Shown here: piece after piece, positions 36,015-46,170 of the stretch
Layout of the letters: each line of letters begins with the position of its first letter
Numbering within the stretch: position 1 is the first letter of the stretch
DNA from: Azospira oryzae
Lineage (GTDB): Bacteria; Pseudomonadota; Gammaproteobacteria; Burkholderiales; Rhodocyclaceae
Length of the DNA stretch: 64,000 bases
Direction of reading: 5' to 3'
NCBI RefSeq assembly: GCF_004217225.1
Contig: NZ_SHKM01000002.1
Coordinates: forward strand, 811,307 to 875,306
Translations under genes and position numbers: made by a program
The notes under the pieces: generated by a model
Told to the model about the DNA's origin: nothing
What the model saw: only the letters and a program-made list of their open reading frames with translations
Database searches by the model: none

Positions 36015-38216
36015 ATGTCCCGGCCCCTGCCCATTCTCTCGACGCCCGCAGCCGCCCCCCCGGAGGCCGCTCCCCTGACCCGCTACAGCCCCATTCCCTG
36101 GGGTCTGGTGATCGTCCTTTCCCTGCTTTTCGTCGTGGTCTGGCTGCTGCCGCCCCTGGGCGGCCTCAAGCAGAGCGACACCATCTTCCCCCTGACCCTG
36201 CACACGGTGATGGAGAGCTTCTCCTTCGTCGTCTCCGTGCTGGTCTTCGCCGTCTCCTGGCATGCCTACAGCCGGGAGCGGGCGGGCAACCTGATGATCC
36301 TGGCCTGCGGCTTCCTCGCCGTGGCCCTGCTGGATTTCGGCCATACCCTCTCCTACCGGGGCATGCCCGACTTCGTCACCCCCTCCTCGCCCCAGAAGGC
36401 CATCATCTTCTGGCTGGCGGCCCGCTATGTGGCGGCCCTGACCCTGCTCACCATCGCCCTGCGCCCCTGGCAGCCCCTGGCCCGCCCCCGGGACCGCTAC
36501 CGGCTGATGCTGTGGGCCCTGCTGGTGACCGCCGCGGTGTTCGTCTCGGAGCTTTACCTGCCGGATTTCTGGCCCACCATGTTCGTGCCCGGGGTGGGCC
36601 TCACCGGTCTCAAGATCGCCGCCGAATACGGCCTCATCGCCATCCTCGGCGCCACCGCGGTGATCCTCTATCCGAAGACCCAGGGCAAACCCGCCTTCGA
36701 CGCCGCCAACCTGTTCACCGCGGTGCTCATCACCATCCTCTCGGAGCTGTGCTTCACCCTGTACTCCAACGTCAATGACGTGTTCCAGCTGCTCGGCCAT
36801 ACCTACAAGGTCATTGCCTATTTCTGGATCTACAAGGCGGTGTTCGTCTCCAGCGTGCGCGACCCCTACCTGCGCCTGAGCCTGGAGATGGCGGAGCGCC
36901 AGGCGGCGGAGGCGCGCATCCAGTTCCTCGCCTACCACGATCCCCTGACCGAGCTGCCCAACCGCATCCTGGTGCGGGAGCGCTTCGAGCGGGCGGCGGA
37001 GCGGGCCCGGGTCCAGTCCTCCCGGGTGGGGCTGGTCTATATCGACCTGGACAATTTCAAGACGGTGAACGATTCCCTCGGCCATACCCTGGGCGACCTG
37101 CTGCTACAGGGCATCGGCCAGCGCCTGCAGTCCCTGGTGCCGGCCGGCAGCACGGTCAGCCGCCAGGGCGGCGACGAATTCCTCATCCTGCTGGAAGACG
37201 TGGAGCGGCCCCGGGAAGTGGAGAGCCTGGTGAACCGCATCGTCGAGCAGATGCAGCAGCCCTTCGCGATCCAGGACCACGACCTGTCCACCTCCGTTTC
37301 CATCGGCGTTTCCCTTTTCCCCGACGACGGCGGCGATTTCGACACCCTGCTGAAAAAGGCGGATACGGCCATGTACCGGGCCAAGGGCGCCGGCCGCAAC
37401 GGCTACCGCTTTTTCGACCGGGAAATGGACAAGGACGTGGGCGAGCGCCTGCGCCTGAGCAACGACCTGCGCCTGGCCCTGGCGCGCAACGAGTTCGTGC
37501 TGCACTACCAGCCCCAGATCGATTTGCGCACCCAGGAAGTGATCGGTGCCGAGGCCCTGATCCGCTGGCAGCATCCGGAACTGGGCCTGCTGGCCCCGGG
37601 CCGCTTTATCGGCATCGCCGAAGATACGGGCCTGATCGTGCCCATCGGCGAATGGGTGATCCGCATGGCCTGCCATCAGGCCGCCGCCTGGCAGCGGGCC
37701 GGCCTGCCGCCCCTGGTGGTGGCGGTCAATCTTTCCGCCGTGCAATTCATGCGCGGCGATCTGGTGGGCACGGTGGCCAGCGCCCTGGCCACCTCCGCCC
37801 TGCCTTCCCGCTGTCTGGAACTGGAACTGACCGAATCGATCCTGATCCAGGATGCGGAGAACATCCTGGGCACGGTGCAGCGCCTCAACGCCATCGGTGT
37901 GCAGATGTCCATCGACGACTTCGGCACCGGCTATTCCAGCCTTTCCTACCTGAAGCGCTTTGCCGTGGACAAGCTGAAGGTGGACCAGTCCTTCGTGCGC
38001 GACCTCTGCAGCGATCCGGACGACGCCGCCATCGTGCGGGCCATCATCCAGCTGGCCCGCAGCCTGGGCCTGAAGACTATCGCCGAAGGGGTGGAAACGG
38101 CGGAAATCCTCGCCCTGCTGCAGGAGCTGGGCTGCGACGAAGCCCAGGGCTACTACTTCGCCAAGCCCCTGCCGGCGGACAACTTCAGCGCCTTCCTCAG
38201 CCAGCGCCTGTCCTGA
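36015..38216 (+). CDS. MASE3-GGDEF-EAL c-di-GMP enzyme
   Basis: A 733-residue membrane protein. Residues 20-285 hold seven or eight helices of the MASE3 sensor type (GHTLSYRGMPDFVTPSS is a recognisable loop). The GGDEF motif is intact at 385-389 in RQGGDEF, but the RxxD inhibitory site is absent (PAGS at that place). The EAL domain begins near 475 with EAL at 513-515 in EALIRWQHPE and keeps the ELTES, DDFGTGYSSL and KVDQSF motifs, so it should be an active phosphodiesterase. Net activity cannot be predicted. ATG at 36015; a TTG 18 bp earlier is less likely. Confidence 0.92.
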   Translation: MSRPLPILSTPAAAPPEAAPLTRYSPIPWGLVIVLSLLFVVVWLLPPLGGLKQSDTIFPLTLHTVMESFSFVVSVLVFAVSWHAYSRERAGNLMILACGFLAVALLDFGHTLSYRGMPDFVTPSSPQKAIIFWLAARYVAALTLLTIALRPWQPLARPRDRYRLMLWALLVTAAVFVSELYLPDFWPTMFVPGVGLTGLKIAAEYGLIAILGATAVILYPKTQGKPAFDAANLFTAVLITILSELCFTLYSNVNDVFQLLGHTYKVIAYFWIYKAVFVSSVRDPYLRLSLEMAERQAAEARIQFLAYHDPLTELPNRILVRERFERAAERARVQSSRVGLVYIDLDNFKTVNDSLGHTLGDLLLQGIGQRLQSLVPAGSTVSRQGGDEFLILLEDVERPREVESLVNRIVEQMQQPFAIQDHDLSTSVSIGVSLFPDDGGDFDTLLKKADTAMYRAKGAGRNGYRFFDREMDKDVGERLRLSNDLRLALARNEFVLHYQPQIDLRTQEVIGAEALIRWQHPELGLLAPGRFIGIAEDTGLIVPIGEWVIRMACHQAAAWQRAGLPPLVVAVNLSAVQFMRGDLVGTVASALATSALPSRCLELELTESILIQDAENILGTVQRLNAIGVQMSIDDFGTGYSSLSYLKRFAVDKLKVDQSFVRDLCSDPDDAAIVRAIIQLARSLGLKTIAEGVETAEILALLQELGCDEAQGYYFAKPLPADNFSAFLSQRLS

Positions 38217-38267
38217 CGCCCCGGCGCTGCCGCAGCGCCGGCCGTCCCCATTTCCCCCAACTGAAAA

Positions 38268-39101
38268 CTACTGCCGCACTTCCCGGATGTTGTCGGGCGG
38301 CAGGAACTCGCCGCTGCTGCGGAAGGGATTGATGTCCAGGCCGCCGCGCCGGGTGTAGCGGGCATATACGGCCAGGGACTGGGGCGTGCAGCGGGCGCTG
38401 ATGTCGCAGAAGATGCGCTCGACGCACTGCTCATGGAACTCGTTGTGGCCGCGGAAGGAGACGATGTAGCGCAGCAGGGCGGCGCGGTCGATGGCCGGGC
38501 CCCGGTAGCGCACCACCACCATGCCCCAGTCGGGCTGGCCGGTGACCAGACAGTTGGACTTGAGCAGGTGGGAATAGAGGGTTTCCTCGACGCAGCGGCC
38601 GGCATCGGCCTGCAGCAGTTCCGGCGCCGGCTGGTAGCGGTCGCACTCGATGTCCAGCTCGTCCAGCAGGATGCCCGAGGGGTAATCCACCCGGGGCCGC
38701 GGCTGGGCAGCCAGAGGCTCCAGCTGCACCGTCACCTGGCCGCCGGCGGCGGCGGAAAGGTCCCGGGCCAGGGTGGCGGCCACCGTTTCCGCGTCGGCGA
38801 AGGGGCTCTGGTTGAAGGAATTCAGGTACAGCTTGAAGGACTTGGATTCGATCAGGTGCGGCGTCTGCGCCGGGATGCGGAAGGTGCCCAGGGCCACCAC
38901 CGGCTTGCCCCGGGGATTGAGCCAGGAAATCTCGTAGGCGTTCCACAGGTCCTCGCCGACGAAGGGCAGGCGGGCCGGGTCGATGCCGATCTCGTCCCGC
39001 TTCAGCTGGCGGGGAATGGGAAAGAGCAGTTCCGGGGCGTAATGGCAGCGGTACTCGCTGGCCTTGCCGAGGGGGGAGAGGGCGCTGGGATCGATGGTCA
39101 T
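38268..39101 (-). CDS. queF: NADPH-dependent 7-cyano-7-deazaguanine reductase QueF (long, YqcD type)
   Basis: A 277-residue enzyme that reduces preQ0 to preQ1 in queuosine synthesis. The long form has two T-fold halves. The catalytic cysteine and aspartate are in [12 protein letters not shown], and the NADPH motif [15 protein letters not shown] is intact. The ATG at 39101 begins the family N-terminus; the same frame stays open far upstream into the bestrophin gene region but this is not coding. Convergent with the MASE3 gene. Confidence 0.93.
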   Translation of the reverse strand: MTIDPSALSPLGKASEYRCHYAPELLFPIPRQLKRDEIGIDPARLPFVGEDLWNAYEISWLNPRGKPVVALGTFRIPAQTPHLIESKSFKLYLNSFNQSPFADAETVAATLARDLSAAAGGQVTVQLEPLAAQPRPRVDYPSGILLDELDIECDRYQPAPELLQADAGRCVEETLYSHLLKSNCLVTGQPDWGMVVVRYRGPAIDRAALLRYIVSFRGHNEFHEQCVERIFCDISARCTPQSLAVYARYTRRGGLDINPFRSSGEFLPPDNIREVRQ

Positions 39102-39157
39102 GGGGCGGATTTTACCCCCTGGCGGAGGCTGGCCCCAGCATCGGCCGTGAGCGCCGT

Positions 39158-40063
39158 CTAGAGCAGCACGTGGCCCTGGGGTTGCAGCAGGGGCGGCAGG
39201 TCGGTCTCGCCCAGGGCTTCGCCCAGGTCTCCTTCCAGCATGCGCACCATGGCATCCAGGGGCAGGTCGTTTTCCAGGGTGCCGAAGGGCTCCTCCAGTT
39301 CGTCCCCCAGGGCGTCCAGGCCGAAGAAGGTGTAGGCCAGCACCGCCGTCAGCAGGGGCGTGGCCCAGCCGACGGAACGGGCCAGGCCGAAGGGCAGCAG
39401 CAGGCAGAAGAGGTGGGCGGTGCGGTGCAGCAGCAGGGTGTAGGCGAAGGGCAGGGGGGTGAAGCGGATGCGCTCGCAGGCGGCCTGGATGCCGGAGAGG
39501 GCGTGCAGGCGCTGGGTCAGGCCCTGGTAGACGATGTCGCCGAGGCCGTCCCGTTGCCGGGCCTGGACCAGGTCGTGGCCGCACTGGCGAAGCAGGGCAT
39601 CGGCCGGATTGCGGCTCTGGGCAAGGCGCTCGGCCTCGCCGGGAGGCAGGAAGGGTGCGGCTTCCAGGGCTGCGTCCCGGCCCCGCAGGCGGGCGGCCAG
39701 GGCGTGGGCGAAGGCCAGGCTGCGGCGCACCAGGAGGCGCCGGGGTTCCGCCTCCAGCACCAGGCTTTCCCGGGCCAGGGAGCGCAGTTCGACGATGAGG
39801 CCGCCCCACTGCTTGCGTGCTTCCCACCAGCGGTCGTAGCAGGCGCTGTTGCGAAAGCCGAGGAAGATGGAAAAGGCCAGGCCGAGCAGGGCGAAGGGGG
39901 CGGCGGAATAGTCGGGGAAGAGGTGGCCGAAATGCTGGGCGCCCCAGGTGATGAGCACGGCGAAGCTGGTGGTGAAGACGATCTGGGGCAGCACGTGGGG
40001 CACCACCGAGCCGCGCCAGATGAAAAAGAGACGGAGCAGGCTGGGGCGTTCGCGGACGATCAT
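39158..40063 (-). CDS. Bestrophin-like (UPF0187/YneE) ion channel
   Basis: A 301-residue membrane protein of the bacterial bestrophin family. The N-terminal helices contain [27 protein letters not shown] (residues about 62-88), a region conserved from bacteria to man, and a later helix pair [20 protein letters not shown]. Bacterial homologues form pentameric cation or anion channels. The start overlaps the tatD stop (ATGA), so it is probably cotranscribed with tatD. Ion preference unknown. Confidence 0.88.
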   Translation of the reverse strand: MIVRERPSLLRLFFIWRGSVVPHVLPQIVFTTSFAVLITWGAQHFGHLFPDYSAAPFALLGLAFSIFLGFRNSACYDRWWEARKQWGGLIVELRSLARESLVLEAEPRRLLVRRSLAFAHALAARLRGRDAALEAAPFLPPGEAERLAQSRNPADALLRQCGHDLVQARQRDGLGDIVYQGLTQRLHALSGIQAACERIRFTPLPFAYTLLLHRTAHLFCLLLPFGLARSVGWATPLLTAVLAYTFFGLDALGDELEEPFGTLENDLPLDAMVRMLEGDLGEALGETDLPPLLQPQGHVLL

Positions 40064-40920
40064 GTCGAGGCAGTCGGTGGAGTGGTGGTCGGGGTGGCGC
40101 TGCCGGCGGTCGCCAGTGCGGCCAAACCGGGCAGGGCGGCGCGGGCGTTGGCGCCGGTGGCGGCGATCAGCTCGGCTGTGGGCATGCCCCGCAGCTCGGC
40201 CAGGAGGGCGGCGAAGCGGGGCAGGTAGGCGGGCTTGTTGCGCCGGTCCGGGCTCTCCGCGGTGAGAAAGGCCGGGGGAATGTCGGGGGCATCCGTTTCC
40301 AGGACCAGGGCTTCCAGGGGCAGGGTGGCGGCCAGTTCCCGGATGCGGGTGGAGCCGCTGAAGGTCATGGCGCCGCCGAAGCCCAGCTTGAAGCCGAGCG
40401 TGATGAATTCGTCGGCCTGCTGCCGGCTGCCGTTGAAGGCATGGGCGATGCCGCCCCGGGGCCGGTAGCGGCGCAGCTGCTTGAGAATGGGGTCCAGGGC
40501 CCGGCGCACGTGGAGAATCACCGGCAGGTCGAACTCCACGGCAAGCTGCAGCTGTTCGGCGAAGAAGTGCTGCTGCCGCGCCAGGGCCGTGCCCTGTTGC
40601 AGTTCGGGCACGTACAGGTCGAGGCCGATCTCGCCCACCGCCAGCGGCGGCAGGGGGCCATCCCGCTCCTCGGTCAGCCAGCGGCGCAGGGTGGTGAGGT
40701 CTTCCTCCCGGGCCGCCGGCGTGTACAGGGGATGGATGCCGTAGGCGGGCGCGCAGCCCGGATAGGCGAGGCAGCAGGCGCGCACCTCGGCGAAAGTGGC
40801 GGCAGCCACTGCCGGCACCACCATGGCCTGGACGCCAACCGCGACGCCATCCTGGAAGATGGCATCCCGGTCAGTGGCGAATTCCGCCGCGTCCAGGTGG
40901 CAGTGGGTGTCGATCAGCAT
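40060..40920 (-). CDS. TatD family metal-dependent hydrolase
   Basis: A 286-residue TIM-barrel hydrolase. It begins [14 protein letters not shown] with the HxH metal site, has GEIGLD with the bridging Glu, [14 protein letters not shown] with a metal His, and [10 protein letters not shown] with the catalytic Asp. TatD enzymes are 3'-exonuclease or deoxyribonuclease-like proteins of the cytoplasm; which TatD paralogue (TatD, YcfH or YjjV) cannot be fixed, but YjjV-like is plausible. Overlaps the bestrophin start by 4 bp. Confidence 0.9.
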   Translation of the reverse strand: MLIDTHCHLDAAEFATDRDAIFQDGVAVGVQAMVVPAVAAATFAEVRACCLAYPGCAPAYGIHPLYTPAAREEDLTTLRRWLTEERDGPLPPLAVGEIGLDLYVPELQQGTALARQQHFFAEQLQLAVEFDLPVILHVRRALDPILKQLRRYRPRGGIAHAFNGSRQQADEFITLGFKLGFGGAMTFSGSTRIRELAATLPLEALVLETDAPDIPPAFLTAESPDRRNKPAYLPRFAALLAELRGMPTAELIAATGANARAALPGLAALATAGSATPTTTPPTAST

Positions 40921-40966
40921 GGAATCTGGCTGTCCGGGCAGGCCGGGGGGAGAGGCCCGCCCTGCC

Positions 40967-41758
40967 TCACTTCTGGCCGAAGGCCGGTTTGCGCTTTTCC
41001 AGGAAGGCGCCCAGGCCTTCGGCGAAGTCGGGATGGACGGAGCAGGCGGCGAAGTTGCCCTGTTCGGCGAACAGCTGCTCCGGCAGGGAATTGCCGCTGG
41101 AAGCCTGCAGCAGGGCCTTGGTGCGGGCCAGGGCCTGGCGCGGACCGGCGGCCAGGCGGCGGGCCAGCTTGGCGCTCTCGGCCTCCAGCTCGGCGGCGGG
41201 CACCACCCGGTTGATGAGGCCCCATTCCTTGGCCTGGGCGGCGTCGAAACGGTCCCCCAGCAGGGCGATTTCGGCGGCCCGCTTGGCCCCCACGGCCCGG
41301 GGCAGGAACCAGGTGGCGCCGCCGTCGGGGGAGAGGCCGATGTGGCAGTAGGCCAGGGTGAAATAGGCGTTGTCGGCGGCCACCGCCAGGTCGCAGGCCA
41401 GCATCAGGGACAGGCCGAAGCCGGCGGCGGCGCCGCTGACCGAGGCCACTACGGGTTTGCCCATGCGGCGCACCTGCAGGGTGGTGGCGTGCACGGCGGC
41501 GATGGTCTGTTCGAAAAGGGCTTGGCGTTCCGCCGGCGGCAGGGCCAGCTGGCTGTGGAACCACTTGAGGTCGCCGCCGGCCATGAAGTGCTCGCCGCCG
41601 CGCAGGACCACGGCGCCGACGGCCTCGTCGTGCTCGGCCCGGGCGGTGGCGGCGCGCAGGTCCTCGATCATGGCCAGGTTGAGGGCGTTGAGGGCCTCGG
41701 GGCGGTTCAGGGTCAGGGTCAGGACCCCGTCCTCCAGGTGGGAAAGCACGGTGCTCAT
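40967..41758 (-). CDS. Enoyl-CoA isomerase-like crotonase (PaaG-type active site)
   Basis: A 263-residue crotonase-fold protein. The Glu of enoyl-CoA hydratases in GGGxE is Ser117 here (GFGLSLMLACDL), but Asp145 in IGLSPDGGATWFLPR fits the catalytic Asp of PaaG and dienoyl-CoA isomerases. It therefore probably isomerises a double bond or epoxide of an acyl-CoA. No other phenylacetate gene is nearby, so the substrate is open. It lies between dadA (34 bp) and tatD (46 bp) and is probably in the same transcript. Confidence 0.82.
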   Translation of the reverse strand: MSTVLSHLEDGVLTLTLNRPEALNALNLAMIEDLRAATARAEHDEAVGAVVLRGGEHFMAGGDLKWFHSQLALPPAERQALFEQTIAAVHATTLQVRRMGKPVVASVSGAAAGFGLSLMLACDLAVAADNAYFTLAYCHIGLSPDGGATWFLPRAVGAKRAAEIALLGDRFDAAQAKEWGLINRVVPAAELEAESAKLARRLAAGPRQALARTKALLQASSGNSLPEQLFAEQGNFAACSVHPDFAEGLGAFLEKRKPAFGQK

Positions 41759-41792
41759 GGGTTGTCTCCTTTGGGTGGTGGTTTTTATGGTT

Positions 41793-43043
41793 TTATTGCT
41801 TTGTCGTTCCGAGGAACGGGAAATCCGGTTCCGGCCGGCGGCCGGAAATGAGGTCCGCCAGGGCCGCGGCGGAGCCGCAGGACAGGGTCCAGCCTAGGGT
41901 GCCGTGGCCGGTGTTGAGCCACAGGTTGGGCAGGCGGGTGCGGCCGATGAGGGGCACGTTGGAGGGCGTCACCGGGCGCAGGCCGCACCAGTAGAGCGGG
42001 TCGCCGTCGGGGCGCAGCTGGGGGAACAGTTCCAGGGCGCGCCGCAGCAGGGCCTCGCAGCGCACCGGAGTGAGGTCCAGGTTGTGGCCGTTGAACTCCG
42101 CCGTGCCGGCCACACGCAGGCGGTTGCCGAGGCGGGACATGACGATCTTGCGCTCGTCGTCGGTGATGCTGACGCTGGGGGCGACGCTGTCCGGGGAGAG
42201 GGCGATGGTGGCGGAATAACCCTTGCCCGGATAGACGCAGGCCTTGACCCCGGCGGGCTTGAGCAGGGCCGGGGAATAGCTGCCCAGGGCCACCACGTAG
42301 GCGTCGGCCAGGAGCAGGTCGCCGCCGGCGACGACGCCGGCCACCCGGCCGCCGGCGCTGGCAATCTTCTCCACCGGGCAGTTGTAGCGGAACTGCACGC
42401 CCCGGGCGGCGGCGGCCTCGGCCAGGCGCTGGGTGAAGCGGTGGGCGTCGCCGGATTCGTCGCTGGGGGTGTAGTCGCCACCAGCCAGGCGCCCTTGCAC
42501 CGCGGCCAGGGCCGGCTCGATGGCGACGCAGCGGGCGGCGTCCACCGGCTCCCGGTCCACCCCGAATTCCCGCATCAGGGCGGCGGCGTGGCAGGCGGCC
42601 TCGAACTCGGCGGCCTGGGTGAAGATGTGCAGGATGCCCTGGCAGCGCTGGTCGTAGTCCAGGGGCAGGGTCTGGCGCAGGGCCTGCAGCCGCTGCCGGC
42701 TGTAGAGGGCGAGGGCGATGATGTCGCGGATGTTGCGGCGGGTGGCTCCGGGCGGGCAGTTGGCGAGGAAGCGCAGGCTCCAGGCGAAGAGGGCCGGGTC
42801 GTAGCGCAGGCGGAAGAGCAGGGGGGCGTCTTCCTTGCCCAGCCATTCCAGGGCCTTGAAGGGGGCCCGGGGATTGGCCCAGGGCTCGGCGTGGCAGACG
42901 GAAATCTGGCCGCCGTTGGCGAAGCTGGTTTCCAGGGCGGCGCCGGGCTGGCGGTCCACCACCGTGACTTCGTGGCCGGCCTCGGCCAGGAACCAGGCAC
43001 TGGTGACGCCGACGACGCCGGCGCCGAGGACGAGAACACGCAC
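41793..43043 (-). CDS. dadA: D-amino acid dehydrogenase DadA
   Basis: A 416-residue FAD-dependent dehydrogenase that oxidises D-alanine and other D-amino acids and feeds electrons to quinone. The N-terminal dinucleotide fold is VLVLGAGVVGVTSAWFLAEAG; the C-terminus has GLRPVTPSNVPLIG and LNTGHGTLGWTLSCGSA, typical of DadA. The GTG at 43043 (reading MRVLVLG) is the natural start; it lies 5 bp after the spoT stop, so the gene is probably coupled to spoT. The frame remains open upstream inside spoT, but that part is not family-like. Confidence 0.92.
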   Translation of the reverse strand: MRVLVLGAGVVGVTSAWFLAEAGHEVTVVDRQPGAALETSFANGGQISVCHAEPWANPRAPFKALEWLGKEDAPLLFRLRYDPALFAWSLRFLANCPPGATRRNIRDIIALALYSRQRLQALRQTLPLDYDQRCQGILHIFTQAAEFEAACHAAALMREFGVDREPVDAARCVAIEPALAAVQGRLAGGDYTPSDESGDAHRFTQRLAEAAAARGVQFRYNCPVEKIASAGGRVAGVVAGGDLLLADAYVVALGSYSPALLKPAGVKACVYPGKGYSATIALSPDSVAPSVSITDDERKIVMSRLGNRLRVAGTAEFNGHNLDLTPVRCEALLRRALELFPQLRPDGDPLYWCGLRPVTPSNVPLIGRTRLPNLWLNTGHGTLGWTLSCGSAAALADLISGRRPEPDFPFLGTTKQ

Positions 43044-43048
43044 CCGGC

Positions 43049-45280
43049 CTATTCCTCCTGGCGTTCCCGGGTGATGCGCACCACTTCGGGAATCAGGCGC
43101 ACGGCCCGCAGGACCCGGGCTAGGTGGGCCCGGTTGGCCACCTGCACGGTGAAGTTGAGGGTGGTGTAGAAGCCCGGATCGGGGGCCATGGAGACCTTCT
43201 CGATGTTGGAGCCGGACTCGGCGATCTCGGTGGCCACCTTGGCCAGCACGCCGCGGGCGTTGCGGGCGGCAACGTGGATGTCCACGTCGAACAGCTTGCC
43301 CGGTTCCGGTTCCCACTCCACGTCGATCCAGCGCTGAGGTTCGGCACTGCGGGACTTGCGGATGACGGCGCAGTCATGGGTATGCACCACCAGGCCCTGG
43401 CCCTTCTTGATGGAGCCGATGATGGGGTCGCCCGGGATCGGGCGGCAGCAATGGGCCAGCTGGATGGCCATGCCCTCGGTGCCGCGGATCACCACCGAGG
43501 TGTGGGGTGCCGGTTCCGCGTTGGGCAGGGCCGCCTCGTGGGCCAGCAGGCGGCGCGCCACCACGGCGGCCAGGCGCTTGCCCAGGCCGATGTCGGTGTA
43601 CACCTCCTTGACGGACTTGCTGCCCCCTTCCTTGAGCACCGCTTCCCAGCTGGCGTCCGGCAGTTCCGAGGGGGTGATGCCGAGGCCGAACAGTTCCTGG
43701 TTGAGCAGGCGCTCGCCCAGGGCGGCGGATTCCTCGTGCTGGCGGGTCTTCAGGAAGTGGCGGATCTTGCTGCGGGCGCGGCCGGTCTTCACATACGAGA
43801 GCCAGGCCGGATTGGGATTGGCATGGGCGGCGGTGACGATTTCCACCTGGTCGCCGCTGTTGAGCTCGCTGCGCAGGGGCATCAGCTCGTAGTTGATCTT
43901 GGCGGCGACGCAGCGGTTGCCCACGTCCGTGTGCACCGCGTAGGCGAAGTCCACCGGGGTGGCGCCCTTGGGCAGGGAGAAAATTTTGCCCTTGGGGGAG
44001 AAGACATAGACCTCGTCGGGGAAGAGGTCGATCTTGACGTGCTCGAAGAACTCGGCCGAGTCGCCGGCGGTGCTCTGCAGCTCCAGCAGGGACTGCAGCC
44101 AGCGGTGGGTCTGGTACTGCAGTTCGGCGGCGCTCTTCTCCGTGTCCTTGTACAGCCAGTGGGAGGCCACGCCCTCCTGGGCCATGTGGTGCATTTCCTC
44201 GGTGCGTAGCTGCACTTCCACCGGCATGCCGTAGGGGCCGATCAGGGTGGTGTGCAGGGACTGGTAGCCGTTGGCCTTGGGGATGGCGATGTAGTCCTTG
44301 AACTTGCCCGGCAGGGGCTTGTACAGGGCGTGCAGGGCGCCCAGGCCTAGGTAGCAGCTGGGCACGTCCTTGACCACCACGCGGAAGCCGTAGATATCCA
44401 GCACCTGGGAGAAGGAGAGGCGCTTTTCCACCATCTTGCGGTAGATGGAATAGAGACTTTTCTCCCGGCCGAAGACCTGGGCCTCGATGCCCGAGTCCCG
44501 CATCTTGCTCTGGACCCCGTCGAGAATCTTCGACAGCACCTCGCGCCGGTTGCCCCGGGCCGCCATGACGGCCTTCAGCAGCACCTGGTAGCGCATCGGG
44601 TGGGTGTGCTTGAAGGAGAGGTCCTGCAGCTCCCGGTAGACCGTGTTCAGCCCCAGCCGGTTGGCGATGGGGGCGTAGATCTCCAGGGTCTCCAGGGCGA
44701 TGCGGCGGCGCTTGTCCGGACGCATGCAGCCCAGGGTCTGCATGTTGTGCAGACGGTCGGTGAGCTTGATGAGGATGACCCGCAGGTCCTTGGCCATGGC
44801 CAGGAGCATCTTGCGGAAGTTTTCCGCCTGGGCTTCCTGGTAGGAGGAGAACTCGATCTTGTCGAGCTTGGAGAGGCCGTCCACCAGGTCGGCCACGCCC
44901 TTGCCGAAGCGTTCGGTCAGCTCCTCCTTGGAGATGCCCGTGTCCTCCATGGTGTCGTGCAGGAGGGCGGCGATGATGGCGGTGGAATCCAGCCGCCATT
45001 CGGCAATGGCCCCGGCCACGGCCAGGGGGTGGGTGATGTAGGGTTCGCCGGAAAGGCGCTTCTGGCCCCGGTGGGCGGCTTCGCCGAAGGCAAAGGCCTC
45101 CTTGATCTTGGCGATCTCTTCCGGTTTCAGGTAGTCGAGGCTGTCCAGGAAGACCCGGTAGGCCGGGTCGTCGTTGAACGGGTAGGGGGTGGGCGGCGCC
45201 GCCGGGTCAGGTGCCGGCGCGAAGGGCGCAGCGGAAGATGCAGACGGTTTGGCCGGGGCGGGGTCGGTTGCAGTATCCAT
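43049..45280 (-). CDS. spoT: Bifunctional (p)ppGpp synthase/hydrolase SpoT
   Basis: A 743-residue Rel/Spo protein. The HD hydrolase domain is intact: His70, His84, and His108-Asp109 in LLHDTMEDT. The synthetase domain has YQSLHTTLIGPYG and EVQLRTEEMH, then TGS (FSPKGKIFSLPKGATPVDFAY), helical, zinc-finger and C-terminal ACT domains. It should both make and break the stringent-response alarmone. An Ala/Pro-rich extension of about 35 residues precedes the fold. Placed after rpoZ (31 bp), as in E. coli and other proteobacteria. Confidence 0.95.
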   Translation of the reverse strand: MDTATDPAPAKPSASSAAPFAPAPDPAAPPTPYPFNDDPAYRVFLDSLDYLKPEEIAKIKEAFAFGEAAHRGQKRLSGEPYITHPLAVAGAIAEWRLDSTAIIAALLHDTMEDTGISKEELTERFGKGVADLVDGLSKLDKIEFSSYQEAQAENFRKMLLAMAKDLRVILIKLTDRLHNMQTLGCMRPDKRRRIALETLEIYAPIANRLGLNTVYRELQDLSFKHTHPMRYQVLLKAVMAARGNRREVLSKILDGVQSKMRDSGIEAQVFGREKSLYSIYRKMVEKRLSFSQVLDIYGFRVVVKDVPSCYLGLGALHALYKPLPGKFKDYIAIPKANGYQSLHTTLIGPYGMPVEVQLRTEEMHHMAQEGVASHWLYKDTEKSAAELQYQTHRWLQSLLELQSTAGDSAEFFEHVKIDLFPDEVYVFSPKGKIFSLPKGATPVDFAYAVHTDVGNRCVAAKINYELMPLRSELNSGDQVEIVTAAHANPNPAWLSYVKTGRARSKIRHFLKTRQHEESAALGERLLNQELFGLGITPSELPDASWEAVLKEGGSKSVKEVYTDIGLGKRLAAVVARRLLAHEAALPNAEPAPHTSVVIRGTEGMAIQLAHCCRPIPGDPIIGSIKKGQGLVVHTHDCAVIRKSRSAEPQRWIDVEWEPEPGKLFDVDIHVAARNARGVLAKVATEIAESGSNIEKVSMAPDPGFYTTLNFTVQVANRAHLARVLRAVRLIPEVVRITRERQEE

Positions 45281-45311
45281 ACCGGTTCACCTTACCCGCC
45301 CGGGCCCGGGG

Positions 45312-45518
45312 TCAGGCCTGACCGCGGTTGAGGATTTCCAGGCCGATCTGGCCGGCGGCCAGTTCGCGCAGGGCGATGACGGTGGGCTTGTCCTTGCTCG
45401 GTTCCTGCATGGGGGTGGAACCATTGGCGATCTGGCGGGCCCGGTAGGTGGCGGCCAGGGTCATCTGGAAGCGGTTGGGGATTTGTTTCAGGCAGTCTTC
45501 AACGGTAATGCGGGCCAT
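45312..45518 (-). CDS. rpoZ: RNA polymerase omega subunit
   Basis: A 68-residue protein beginning [19 protein letters not shown], the conserved omega N-terminus, followed by the AATYRARQI helix. Omega binds beta-prime, helps polymerase assembly and forms part of one ppGpp site. The ATG at 45518 is preferred over an upstream in-frame codon because it starts the conserved sequence. It sits between gmk and spoT, the usual proteobacterial order. Confidence 0.95.
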   Translation of the reverse strand: MARITVEDCLKQIPNRFQMTLAATYRARQIANGSTPMQEPSKDKPTVIALRELAAGQIGLEILNRGQA

Positions 45519-45545
45519 GGTCCATCCAATCAAAAAGCGGAAAAT

Positions 45546-46154
45546 TTAGAGCAGCGAGGCGAACAGCGAAGCGTGGCGTTCCTGCTGCACGGGAAGCTTC
45601 AAGCGCGTTGCGCGCACCACGGCCAGCAGGTCGCTGAGGGCCGTCTGCAGGTCGTTGTTAATAATAACATAGTCGAATTCCCCCACATGCCGCATCTCGT
45701 CGCGGGCGGCGGCCAGACGGCGGGCGATGACGTCCTCGCTGTCGGTGCCGCGGCCGGCCAGGCGGCGGGCCAGTTCTTCCATGGAGGGCGGCAGGATGAA
45801 GACGCCGATGGCGTCGCCGAACACCTTGCGCACCTGCTGGGCGCCCTGCCAGTCGATCTCCAGCAGCACGTCGCGGCCGGCGGCCAGCTGCTGTTCGATC
45901 CAGGTGCGGGAGGTGCCGTAGTAGTTGCCGTGCACCTCGGCCCATTCGAGGAACTCGCCCCGGTCCACCCGGGCCAGGAAATCGGCCACGTCGGTGAAGT
46001 GGTAGGCCTGGCCGTTCTCCTCCCCGGTGCGGGGCGCCCGGGTGGTGTGGGAGACGGAGAGGCCGATGGCCGGGTCGTTCTGCAGCAGCAGGCGGACCAG
46101 GGTGGTCTTGCCGGCGCCGGAGGGGGCGGTGACGATGTAGAGATGGCCGCTCAT
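45546..46154 (-). CDS. gmk: Guanylate kinase
   Basis: A 202-residue enzyme that converts GMP to GDP. It has the P-loop [14 protein letters not shown] (residues 9-22), [21 protein letters not shown] for GMP binding, and [13 protein letters not shown] with the acidic Walker B. Normal length. Its gene follows yicC by 16 bp and precedes rpoZ by 27 bp, a block linked with nucleotide and ppGpp metabolism. Confidence 0.95.
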   Translation of the reverse strand: MSGHLYIVTAPSGAGKTTLVRLLLQNDPAIGLSVSHTTRAPRTGEENGQAYHFTDVADFLARVDRGEFLEWAEVHGNYYGTSRTWIEQQLAAGRDVLLEIDWQGAQQVRKVFGDAIGVFILPPSMEELARRLAGRGTDSEDVIARRLAAARDEMRHVGEFDYVIINNDLQTALSDLLAVVRATRLKLPVQQERHASLFASLL

Positions 46155-46170
46155 GCTGGCGTCCCTTTCC

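Noticed and set aside
38221-38241. GC-rich hairpin CCGGCGCTG...CAGCGCCGG between the MASE3 and queF genes
   Set aside because: No T-run on either strand, so not called as an intrinsic terminator; it may still slow polymerase.
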